Positions 1 to 7,142 of a stretch of 41,303 nucleotides of DNA are shown piece after piece. The notes under the pieces were generated by a model. It saw nothing but the letters and a program-made list of their open reading frames with translations, was not told where the DNA came from and searched no databases. Every line of letters begins with the position of its first letter. Position 1 is the first letter of the stretch. Both the position numbers and the translations under genes were made by a program. Source of the DNA: Phycisphaerae bacterium (GTDB lineage: Bacteria; Planctomycetota; Phycisphaerae; UBA1845; PWPN01); the NCBI GenBank assembly GCA_012719955.1, contig JAAXZI010000206.1, forward strand, positions 1-41,303, in the 5' to 3' direction.

Positions 1-61
1 AGACAAGGGGACGGGTTCAGCATCGAGGGATGTGAGTTGGTGTCGTATCAACCCGCTGCTT

Positions 62-81
62 GCCGGAGTGGCGGAATTGGC
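62..81 (+). other. tRNA-Leu-like 5' fragment
   Basis: The 19-20 bases from 62 read like the start of a bacterial tRNA-Leu gene: acceptor strand GCCGGAG, then TG, then a D-arm beginning GCGGAATTGG. The match stops there. The rest of the D-arm, a pairing anticodon stem, the variable arm, the T-arm and the 3' acceptor strand cannot be found downstream, although a CTCAAGA resembling a Leu-CAA anticodon loop follows at 86-92. I read it as a tRNA remnant, for example one left by an integration event. Chance similarity is possible. Confidence 0.35.
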
Positions 82-88
82 GGGACTC

Positions 89-139
89 AAGAGGCGTCAG
101 AATGAATTCATCGACATGTGAATCTTCCTGACGCCTTTT
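89..139 (+). terminator. Hairpin followed by TTTT, terminator-like
   Basis: GGCGTCAG (93-100) pairs perfectly with CTGACGCC (128-135), extended by A92-T136, and is followed by TTTTC. The 27-base loop contains a second, weaker pairing. It could end transcription of something to the left of the window. The long loop makes it atypical. Confidence 0.35.
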
Positions 140-159
140 CTGCTTCCGGCCATCGCTCG

Positions 160-897
160 TCAATCGAACAAGGTCCCCTGCCTCGGATCTTCATCCCCAG
201 CTCCTCCCTCCGCCGGCTGCTCCGGTTCGTCCAGCCGCAGCCCGCAGTCCGCGAGATACCTGTCGGGCCGGGCACCGTATATCCCGTCCTTGCCACTCAC
301 GCAGGTGGTGTACCCTATACGCGCAAGAAACGCCGTCGGGTCGTCAGCAAACGCGCTCAGCAGCGCGAAGAAACTGTCCGCCACCGGTTCCGTGAAACTC
401 AGGACCGGGTCCATCGACAGGTAGAACACCTTCCCTGCCAGCGGTCGGCCTTCACATTCGCCCTGCGTGAACAACACGAGCCGGGTGCCTTCGCCGGGCG
501 AACTTGCGAAGACCTGGTAGCGCCCGGCCACGTACATCTCCTCAAGGCCCTCAAGCACCCACCCCATCTTGTTCGCCAGTTGGGCCGTCAGACCATCCCA
601 GTCCTCGAGAGGGTGTATGCATAGTGCCGGCGTCGGCTCGCCGCTGAGCAGATCGGGCACAGCGCACAGATCAACGCCGTTCCATCGAGAATAAAACGCC
701 AACAACTCGGCCTGTAACGATGGACATGCCGCCGTCTTGTTTCGCAGCCTCTCAAGCTCGCGCGGCGTAGCCGGTGTGCCGAAATAATGCGGCGCGGGCA
801 ACACGTATTCATCCCGTTCCGCTCTTTCATGGGCCGGAAAGTGCAGCCCCGGCGCGGGATGCTCAGCGAGCGTCTGAAAACTCAACGGAATGGTCAT
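160..897 (-). CDS. SMI1/KNR4 (SUKH)-like protein, tentative
   Basis: A 245-residue soluble protein without signal peptide or membrane segment. The ATG at 897 has a GAGG seven bases upstream. The middle (residues about 45-185) has the look of a SUKH/SMI1-KNR4 fold: a helical start, the motif AFYSRWNGVDL, then alternating strands and a late segment with GKVFYLSMDP and DSFFALLSAFADDP. Family members are often immunity proteins of polymorphic toxins, but no toxin gene lies beside it, so that role is not shown. The C-terminus is acidic and disordered. It is divergent from the next gene across 287 bp and lies next to a tRNA-like remnant, which fits an accessory region. The family assignment rests on pattern only. 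Confidence 0.6.
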   Translation of the reverse strand: MTIPLSFQTLAEHPAPGLHFPAHERAERDEYVLPAPHYFGTPATPRELERLRNKTAACPSLQAELLAFYSRWNGVDLCAVPDLLSGEPTPALCIHPLEDWDGLTAQLANKMGWVLEGLEEMYVAGRYQVFASSPGEGTRLVLFTQGECEGRPLAGKVFYLSMDPVLSFTEPVADSFFALLSAFADDPTAFLARIGYTTCVSGKDGIYGARPDRYLADCGLRLDEPEQPAEGGAGDEDPRQGTLFD

Positions 898-1116
898 GGC
901 GCAGCCTCCGATCCAGCCAATGTACCACCAGGGTCAAAGACGATCCAGAAGCAGCCGCTTCAGGAGAACACCGGCCGGGTACCGGGTTCTTGTTTTCTTC
1001 CGGTCAATGACCGCAGGGCTATCGTATTCTGCTCCCCGCAGCCAGCCCAAACAAGAGGCCCAATGAGCTCCCGAAGTGCCGGGACGGGACTTGTGATCAT
1101 CTCTCCCAACATCGGT

Positions 1117-1132
1117 AATTGGATATCCAATT
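1117..1132. promoter_or_regulatory. 16-bp perfect palindrome, possible operator
   Basis: AATTGGATATCCAATT is a perfect inverted repeat, AT-rich against GC-rich surroundings, 52 bp upstream of the ATG at 1185. Its position between two divergent genes fits a dimeric repressor site. No regulator gene is adjacent. Confidence 0.35.
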
Positions 1133-1184
1133 GGCTGGGATGTCATAGTGTACGTTCCTTACAATGAGCACGTGAAGGATTACC

Positions 1185-1643
1185 ATGCAATTGCTGAATC
1201 AACACGAACTGGGGACGCTGACCGTATTCGAAAGGCGGCTTTACGACGCCCTGCTGAATCTCATCTCACCTGTTTCAGAACGACTCGAACCTGCCAACTC
1301 CGGGTTTTGGTGGCGCGTTAATGAATGGGTGGCTGATGATTCGCTTGCGCATATGGTCGAAATGCGCGTCACCTACCTGGCTGAATCGGCATTGTCCTTT
1401 AAAGCTCACTTCTGCAGTGCTCCGGAGAGCATCTATATTTGGTTCCAGGCAGCACCCAATGGCAGCAAGCCTCTTTGGGAGGCAGAACGCTCCCAATTCG
1501 AGTCTGTTGATGCGTTCATCTCGGAGGTGTCTTCGTTTGTTCACGATCTCTTGACGGGCAGGGTATCCGTAACCACATATTCGGCGCGGAATGTCGTGTT
1601 CAAATGGGTAGCCTACCGGGGGACGGATCGCATTCAATCGTAG
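1185..1643 (+). CDS. Hypothetical protein, 152 aa
   Basis: Not recognised. The ATG at 1185 has GAAGGA about six bases upstream, a better ribosome site than most genes here. The protein is soluble, with no signal peptide or membrane helix, rich in aromatic residues (FWWRVNEW; IYIWFQAAP), and looks like a small alpha/beta domain. Its codons are visibly less GC-rich than those of the metabolic genes further on, suggesting recent acquisition. Together with the SUKH-like neighbour, the 16-bp palindrome upstream and the tRNA-like remnant, it forms a small accessory island. Confidence 0.55.
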   Translation: MQLLNQHELGTLTVFERRLYDALLNLISPVSERLEPANSGFWWRVNEWVADDSLAHMVEMRVTYLAESALSFKAHFCSAPESIYIWFQAAPNGSKPLWEAERSQFESVDAFISEVSSFVHDLLTGRVSVTTYSARNVVFKWVAYRGTDRIQS

Positions 1644-1898
1644 AGGCGAATCCTGTTCCCGTACCTGTCCCCAAGGGTAGTGCGGACATTTCGAAACGGG
1701 AATGCAAGTGAATGCCAGTGAGCCAACGCTTCCCACAGCGGGCTTGATGCGGGGAACGCCAGCTTAATCCGGGAAACGCCATACACATTTCGCTGACGGC
1801 TCACCCGGCTCAGCAGGGGTCATTCGTTACCATGCATCGGCTGAAGCCGGAGTGCGTCTGAGGCTGGAGATGTGTTTGTCGTTGAGGGGGATCGCCAG

Positions 1899-2132
1899 TG
1901 GCCCCGAGAGGGGCCAGGTGAGAGTAGCCACCAGTGAAGCGAAGCGGAACTGGTGGTTGCGAGTGCCCAGCCCACAAGTCCCCGCCCCGGCCGGGGCGGG
2001 GTGAGAGGCTGCACCCGTCGCGGGTGAAGGACCATGGGGATCGTTTCGCAGGATCGAAAAGCCACATTCTTCTTGAGAACGGCCGGTACGGAGCCCGGCC
2101 GCTACCGGATTGGGGGACTCTCCAACTGGAGA
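1899..2132 (+). ncRNA. Array of six stem-loops, possible structured RNA or element remnant
   Basis: Successive hairpins are visible. TGGCCCC/GGGGCCA closes a GAGA tetraloop (1899-1916). CCACCAGT/ACTGGTGG has a 13-base loop (1928-1956). A 22-bp perfect GC palindrome spans 1980-2001. CACCCG/CGGGTG has a 3-base loop (2012-2026). CCGGTA/TACCGG spans 2083-2108. TCTCC/GGAGA spans 2119-2132. Such density suggests folded RNA: part of a group II intron, an IscB-type guide RNA (HEARO) or an unknown RNA. No reverse transcriptase, HNH or IscB gene is present, so identity is open and the strand is assumed. Confidence 0.35.
2077..2105 (-). repeat. Inverted copy of the dispersed repeat found at 17111 and 17160
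   Basis: Read on the reverse strand, this 29-base stretch matches the repeat at 17160-17190 at 26 of the first 28 positions. Both start GTAGCG and share TCCGTACCGGCCGTT. It lies inside the hairpin array at 1899-2132, 15 kb from the other copies. Confidence 0.6.
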
Positions 2133-2350
2133 CTGTGCCGGTGGCTTGGGGGGCGCCAACGACCTTGGGAGGCCCCACGGTTTGGGGAGCAACGAGTATG
2201 GGCGCCGGGCGGTTAACTCTCAAGCGGGTCCAGCTTACAATTCGCCGCATGGATGCGGAACACAAACCATGCGTTGGCGCGGAATCAGGGGACCGGATTG
2301 ACCTGGAACGGCCGGGCGGGCTGAAGCGCGCGGCTCGTTCCGACGTGAGG

Positions 2351-3709
2351 ATGACGCACGGGCCGGAGGTCAGTCGGCGCGGATTGCTCGCCACGGCCGT
2401 GGGCGGGGTACTCCTGGGAGGCCACGGGCGAAAACGGCTTGCGCGGGCGGAGGGCACAGGGGCCCGGGTGGACGAGGCGCAGACCCGGCCGGCCGGAGCG
2501 GCCTCTTCCGATCTGTATGATCCGATGGCTGTCGGGGAGTTGCCGCAGTACATCTTCTTTAACGTGGCCCCCCACTCAGGCTGGCACCAGGGCCGGCCGA
2601 AGAGCTTCACCCCGGAGCTGTGCGAGGAGATCATCGACACCATCGGCACGCGCGGCCACGAACGGCGGCGGATGGGGGTGAGCTTCATCTTCTCCATACT
2701 CGAGCGCAAGCTGGAGACTTCCGCCCGGAGCCTGCAGAACCTCCTGGACGCCGCACTGGCCGCCGATCTGCCGGTGCTGATTACGCTGGACGGGCAGAAC
2801 TGGTGGCAATCGCGCAGCGACCTGTGGAACTGGTGGGACCCGGACGCCCCCGGCTACGACCCGGCCAACCGCCTGAACGTGGAGTGGACCGGCTGGTCGC
2901 CGGAGACGGCGGTCAAGATCGGCTGGCGCAACTGGGGCCGGCAGCTTCGCGTGGCCCCCGCCCCCAACCTGGCCTCGCCGCGGTTTCTGGCCGAGCATTG
3001 GAAGGCCTATGACGTCCTCATTCCCATCCTCCTGCGCTGGTATCGCCGTCTGCCGGCGACGCGTAAGTACCTGTTTGGCGGGGTCAAGCTGGGGTGGGAG
3101 GCGTCGATCAACGTCAACGCCTATCACTACAAGAACGGCAATGAAATCTTCGAGCGGTCGCCTCACGACGCCTCCGGCGATCCCGACGACCACAGCCCGG
3201 AAAAGGGCTGGACCTTCGGGCAGGCGGCGCTGGGCTATGCGGCGGTGCGCACGGCCGGCATCAAAACCAGCGGCGAATTAACGAAATTTGACATCGAACA
3301 GGTGGTATACCAATACCTGGAAAGCCTCTGCCGGGAAGCCCATCGCCGGGGCATTCCGAAGCACATGATTTTCACACACCAGGGCGGCACGTACGCCCCC
3401 TGGGACCAGCATCTCTCCTTCAAACCGGCGATCAACGACTACTCCATCCCCGGCTGGAGCTTCTACAGCCACGATCCGCCCGACTGCGGCTCGCTGGCCC
3501 GGGACCTCGAATCGGCCGGTCGGCAGCAATGGGCAGCCTGCGAATGGTGGCGCGGGGCTGCTGATGAGGTGGGTTGGCGGGAACGCTTCGCGCGGACCTT
3601 GAACTTCAAGCGCTGCCGATTCGTCTGCGTTTACAACTGGAACGGCTTTGCCAAGGCCCCGGGCGGCCCGGCGGCGGTGAGCTCGCTTCTTCAGCAGACC
3701 AAAGATTAA
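2351..3709 (+). CDS. Tat-exported TIM-barrel-like protein (putative glycoside hydrolase)
   Basis: With the ATG at 2351 the protein has 452 residues and opens with a twin-arginine signal: SRRGLL at residues 8-13, then a hydrophobic AT-AVGGVLLGG stretch. That motif is why I chose this start; no good SD is visible, and ATG 2249 is an in-frame alternative. The mature part is rich in Trp, Tyr and Asp with TIM-barrel-like segments (VLITLDGQNWWQ, GGVKLGWEASINVNAYHY, MIFTHQGG, FVCVYNWNGF). This resembles large exported sugar-active proteins of Planctomycetes and Verrucomicrobia. Catalytic acids cannot be assigned by eye, so substrate and activity are unknown. A hairpin that looks like a terminator follows the stop. 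Confidence 0.7.
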   Translation: MTHGPEVSRRGLLATAVGGVLLGGHGRKRLARAEGTGARVDEAQTRPAGAASSDLYDPMAVGELPQYIFFNVAPHSGWHQGRPKSFTPELCEEIIDTIGTRGHERRRMGVSFIFSILERKLETSARSLQNLLDAALAADLPVLITLDGQNWWQSRSDLWNWWDPDAPGYDPANRLNVEWTGWSPETAVKIGWRNWGRQLRVAPAPNLASPRFLAEHWKAYDVLIPILLRWYRRLPATRKYLFGGVKLGWEASINVNAYHYKNGNEIFERSPHDASGDPDDHSPEKGWTFGQAALGYAAVRTAGIKTSGELTKFDIEQVVYQYLESLCREAHRRGIPKHMIFTHQGGTYAPWDQHLSFKPAINDYSIPGWSFYSHDPPDCGSLARDLESAGRQQWAACEWWRGAADEVGWRERFARTLNFKRCRFVCVYNWNGFAKAPGGPAAVSSLLQQTKD

Positions 3710-3748
3710 GAGATTAAGAGAGCACGGTTCAAAGCAGCCAGCCGGATG

Positions 3749-3813
3749 GCCGTGGGCGATTTTGAGACACGCCCAGTGCCGCACCACCGTGCGGGTCCGG
3801 CCCACGGCTCTTT
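3749..3813 (+). terminator. Two-tier hairpin after the exported hydrolase gene
   Basis: GCCGTGGGC (3749-3757) pairs perfectly with GCCCACGGC (3800-3808) and encloses a second perfect hairpin, CCGCAC/GTGCGG with loop CACC (3779-3794). It is followed by TCTTTGT. It sits 40 bp after the stop at 3709 and probably ends that transcript. Confidence 0.4.
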
Positions 3814-3951
3814 GTGGCCGTCGATTCGCGAGGTCCCGCATTTAACCCACCTGACCCGGAAATCGCCTCATACAAGGGGATAGAATCGGACGAATTCGGG
3901 TCAGCCGTGGCACGTAGCCCGGCTCATTTCACTCAGGAAAGAGGGAAACAC

Positions 3952-5262
3952 ATGAAAGCACGATTCTCATCGCGCGAGTGCTCTGCACTCATGAAGTATC
4001 TGATGATGCCGCTGTTGACGCTGTTGCTGGTAACCGGCTGCCCCCAGGGTCAGAACGCCCCGCCTGTGGCCAGCGCCGGCGCGGACCAGACCGTCACGCC
4101 CGGCGCGGCGGTGACGCTGAACGGCAGCGGCAGCAGCGACCCGGACGGCGATCCACTGGGCTTCCAGTGGACACAAATCAGCGGCGAGGCCGTTACGCTC
4201 AACGGCGCGGATACAGCCACCGCCACGTTCACGGCCCCCGAAACTCCGGGGACGCTGGTTTTCCAGCTCACGGTTGACGACGGCAACGGCGGCACCGCCA
4301 CCGACGCCGTGATCGTCACGGTGAGCACGACGCCGCCTCCGGTCACCACGCCCACGCTGTTTGTTGCGAACCGGGTGGGAACGCCCAAGATCCTGAGCTT
4401 CCAGAATCCCGCGACGCTCACCGGCAACGTTGCGCCCGCAACGAACCTGTCCGGAACCGCCACGCTGCTGAACGCCCCCTTCCACCTGGCGGTGAATTCC
4501 GCCAACGAACTGATCGTCGCCAACAGCCTCGGCATCGGGCTGGCCAGCCTGACCGCCTACGCGAACGCGCCGGCGACCAACGGCAACCTGGCCCCCAACC
4601 GCAACGTGACGGGGCTCGCCACGCAGTTGGCCTTCCCCCGGGGCGTGGCTTACGACAGGGACCGGGACATTCTCTACGTGGCCAACAGCGGCCTGAATAC
4701 CATCCTGGTCTTCACCAACGTCTCGACCACGACCTTCAACGGCAACCTGGCGCCGGCGCGCACGTTCACCGGCGGTCTGGCCAGTCCGCAGGGTATCAGC
4801 CTGGATCTCAACGGCGAAAACCTGTACGTCGCGAACCTGACCACGAACCAGGTCACGGTGTACAACAACCCCGCGAACCTCAACGGTACGGTCACGCCCG
4901 CGCGCACGATCATTGGAAACCCGGCCTTCACCGGGCTGTTTGACGTGTTCGTGGATAGGGCCAACGACCGGCTCTACGTGGTGAACGCGGTCGCCCCCCT
5001 GCGGATCAATATGTTCCTGAATGCATCAACACGCAGTGGCGTGCAGGCGCCGGACACCATCCTCACGGTTCTGGGAGCGGCTTCGCTGGACGGCATCGTG
5101 GTGGATTCCACGGATCACGGCTACATCACGGATATCACCGGAAACCGGATCTTCTCTTATGACAACATCAGCGCGCGGAACGGCATCCTCACCCCGGATC
5201 GGACGATCACCGGGGTTGACACGCAGTTGTCCGGTCCCAGCGGGATGTTCCTCCTCGAATAA
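3952..5262 (+). CDS. PKD-domain beta-propeller lipoprotein
   Basis: 436 residues from the ATG at 3952, which follows AGGAAAGAGGG at a good distance. The lipoprotein signal ends in LLVTGC, with Cys30 as the predicted lipidated residue, so the protein is probably anchored in a membrane facing the periplasm or outside. Residues about 36-122 form a PKD/Ig-like domain (PPVASAGADQ, GSGSSDPDGDPL, LTVDDGNGG). The rest is a propeller of about six blades, each with a strand such as LYVAN followed by an NGNLAPxRxxTG motif. Such propellers usually mediate binding rather than catalysis. The end is convergent with folC, 42 bp apart. Confidence 0.85.
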   Translation: MKARFSSRECSALMKYLMMPLLTLLLVTGCPQGQNAPPVASAGADQTVTPGAAVTLNGSGSSDPDGDPLGFQWTQISGEAVTLNGADTATATFTAPETPGTLVFQLTVDDGNGGTATDAVIVTVSTTPPPVTTPTLFVANRVGTPKILSFQNPATLTGNVAPATNLSGTATLLNAPFHLAVNSANELIVANSLGIGLASLTAYANAPATNGNLAPNRNVTGLATQLAFPRGVAYDRDRDILYVANSGLNTILVFTNVSTTTFNGNLAPARTFTGGLASPQGISLDLNGENLYVANLTTNQVTVYNNPANLNGTVTPARTIIGNPAFTGLFDVFVDRANDRLYVVNAVAPLRINMFLNASTRSGVQAPDTILTVLGAASLDGIVVDSTDHGYITDITGNRIFSYDNISARNGILTPDRTITGVDTQLSGPSGMFLLE

Positions 5263-5304
5263 GAGGGCAGGCTTGTTGGCGCCGTTGTGCCCGGCCGGCA
5301 CGAT

Positions 5305-6720
5305 TCAGGCGCTGCGAAGCTTGGGCTGGCTGACGTAGCGTTCGGCGACTACCTGCTTGGCCTGGCCCACCAGGTAGAACGAGCCGGTGATGCAGATGAG
5401 ATCTTCGCGGGTGACAGCCCGCTCGGCGATGTCCAGCGCTTCCGGGAGCGTCCGGGCCACCTGGGCCATCTTGCCGCTGCGCTCGATGTATTGAGCGGCC
5501 AGTTCGGCCGGATCAGCCGAGCGCGGCGACCCGGTGGTGGTGAAAATCACCTTGTCGGCGCCGAGCTGGATGTGGTCGAGCATGCCGGGGATGTCTTTGT
5601 CCGTTCGGCAGCCGAAGATCACCACCATGGAGTCATAAGCGACATTCTGGCCGATGGCCCGCATCAGCGCTTCGACGCTGGCGGCGTTGTGGGCGCCGTC
5701 GACCATGATTCGCGGGTCGTGGTGAATGACTTCCATGCGGCCGGGCATGTGCGTCTGGGCAAGGCCCTCGATGGCCTTCTGGTCCTCGATGGGGAAACCC
5801 TTGTCCTTGAGGACGGTCAACAGGCTCAGGGCCAGCCCGCAGTTGATGGCCTGGTGGTCGCCGGGCAGCGGCACGGGCAGGTGCTCGAACCGGCAGTTGG
5901 GCGTGATCAGGCTCACCCGGGTCTGCGGACCGGCGGCCCGCGAGGACTCAAAGCGGTAGCTGAACTCGATGTCCCGGCCGGTGAACCGGAGGGGCGCCTT
6001 GACCTTTTCGGCGACCCGCACGAGCACCTCGCAGACCTCCGGCGGCTGAGGAGAGCTGATGGCCGGCACGCCTGGCTTGAAAATGCCGGCCTTCTCCTCA
6101 GCGATAAGAGGCAGGGTTCGCCCGAGCTGATTCACATGATCGAAGCTGATGCTGGTGATCGCACAGACTTCGGGTTTAAGCACATTGGTGGAATCGAGCC
6201 GCCCGCCCAGACCGGTTTCGATGACGGCCAGATCCACGCCCTGGTCCACGAAGTAGAGGAAACCGATGGCGGTTAGGATGTCGAAAAAGGTCGGCTCGTC
6301 GCGGCCCAGCCGTTTGATCAGGGGGGCGATCCGGGCCACATAGCGGGTGAGATCGGTCTCCGGGATCATCTGGCCGTTGATCTGAATGCGCTCGCGGATG
6401 TCAACCAGATGCGGCGAGGTGTACAGGCCAACCTTCATGCCACAGTTGGCCAGCATGGAGGCGAGCATCATACAGGTGGAACCTTTGCCCTTGGTTCCGG
6501 CCACATGAACGCTGCGCAGATTCTTGTGAGGGTTATCCAAAGCCGCCAACAGGCGGTTCATTCGTGCTAAATTGAAATTATTGGCATTATAACCGACCCG
6601 CGTCATCTTCTCGTAGTTGGCGACTGAATCCAGGAAGGTCAACGCAGATTGGTAGGTCCGGATGGTCGTGGACGACGTCTTCTTGCGCGCCCCAGTCCTG
6701 AGAGGAATTGACCGTGCCAT
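5305..6720 (-). CDS. folC: Dihydrofolate/folylpolyglutamate synthase
   Basis: Adds glutamate to dihydropteroate and/or folates in an ATP-dependent Mur-ligase reaction in the cytoplasm. The ATG at 6720 gives 471 residues and has AGGA upstream; a longer frame reaches 6798 but lacks family similarity before this Met. Visible motifs are the P-loop VAGTKGKGST (residues about 73-82), SPHL, ETGLGGRLDSTNV, SFDHVNQLGRTLPLIAEEKAGI and the C-terminal DGAHN. It stands alone rather than beside accD as in many bacteria. Other folate genes of the window, pabB and pabC, lie about 20 kb away. A possible reverse-strand promoter is at 6806-6832. Confidence 0.95.
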   Translation of the reverse strand: MARSIPLRTGARKKTSSTTIRTYQSALTFLDSVANYEKMTRVGYNANNFNLARMNRLLAALDNPHKNLRSVHVAGTKGKGSTCMMLASMLANCGMKVGLYTSPHLVDIRERIQINGQMIPETDLTRYVARIAPLIKRLGRDEPTFFDILTAIGFLYFVDQGVDLAVIETGLGGRLDSTNVLKPEVCAITSISFDHVNQLGRTLPLIAEEKAGIFKPGVPAISSPQPPEVCEVLVRVAEKVKAPLRFTGRDIEFSYRFESSRAAGPQTRVSLITPNCRFEHLPVPLPGDHQAINCGLALSLLTVLKDKGFPIEDQKAIEGLAQTHMPGRMEVIHHDPRIMVDGAHNAASVEALMRAIGQNVAYDSMVVIFGCRTDKDIPGMLDHIQLGADKVIFTTTGSPRSADPAELAAQYIERSGKMAQVARTLPEALDIAERAVTREDLICITGSFYLVGQAKQVVAERYVSQPKLRSA

Positions 6721-6805
6721 GAGGGATATCCTATCGTTCGGGGCCGCCTCAGTCAAACAACTGATGGGTTGTCGCGGGCTTACGACCCCGGAAACCAAGC
6801 GTAAC

Positions 6806-6832
6806 CTTATACGAGAAATGATCCTAATGCAA
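6806..6832 (-). promoter_or_regulatory. Possible sigma-70 promoter of folC
   Basis: On the reverse strand: TTGCAT (6832-6827), 15 bases, TATAAG (6811-6806), about 80 bp before the folC start. The -10 is good; the spacing is short. Confidence 0.3.
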
Positions 6833-7077
6833 GCCTCACGTTTACTACTTACTTTTGTGAACTATTAATGCAAGTCAACTAATTGTGATAAGTCCCTGGG
6901 AAAACCCCAATTACTGGGCATAGGGTGGTTGGACGTTCGCCCGGTGGACGTGCCGGATCAAGGTCCGTCGGGGACTTCTCGTCGGCCCCGGAAATGGCGC
7001 GTCGAGAGGGATAGAAAGCATTGAGGTGTTTGCCTGTCAAATAGGGTAGTTGCGCGGCCATTCTGCTGGTCGCACCT

Positions 7078-7105
7078 TTGCCGACTGTGTGGGCGTATAT
7101 ACAAT
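7078..7105 (+). promoter_or_regulatory. Possible sigma-70 promoter of the S41 peptidase gene
   Basis: TTGCCG (7078-7083), 16 bases, TACAAT (7100-7105), 37 bp before the ATG at 7143. Confidence 0.35.
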
Positions 7106-7142
7106 GAGCAATTGTGTAGCTTATATCCTGGAAGGAGTTGCG

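Larger units (their letters stand above)
1644..2350. other. 707-bp gene-free, hairpin-rich stretch
   Basis: I see no convincing gene here. An open frame runs from 1934 into the next gene, but its first 139 codons cover hairpin DNA and give a low-complexity Pro/Gly/Arg-rich translation without a ribosome site. 1644-1890 shows nothing clear. 1899-2132 is a dense array of stem-loops, listed separately. Confidence 0.6.
6721..7142. other. 422-bp divergent promoter region, folC / S41 peptidase
   Basis: No gene is visible. The left half is AT-rich and carries a possible folC promoter and a 9-bp direct repeat TAATGCAAG at 6825-6833 and 6866-6874. The right half carries a possible promoter for the peptidase at 7078-7105. 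Confidence 0.6.

Noticed and set aside
1934-2350. A long N-terminal extension of the exported hydrolase
   Set aside because: The extension is Pro/Arg/Gly-rich, crosses several perfect hairpins, and would place the Tat signal 139 residues inside the protein.
160-2400. A toxin-immunity or defence island
   Set aside because: Only one SUKH-like gene and one orphan are present; no toxin, nuclease or effector domain can be seen.
5287-5301. GTGCC/GGCAC hairpin in the folC/lipoprotein gap as terminator
   Set aside because: Only five pairs, no T-run on either strand; too weak to list as a terminator.
5287-6276. Large forward-strand frame opposite folC
   Set aside because: It is the antisense shadow of folC, with Asp/Gly/His-rich content typical of reverse frames in GC-rich genes.
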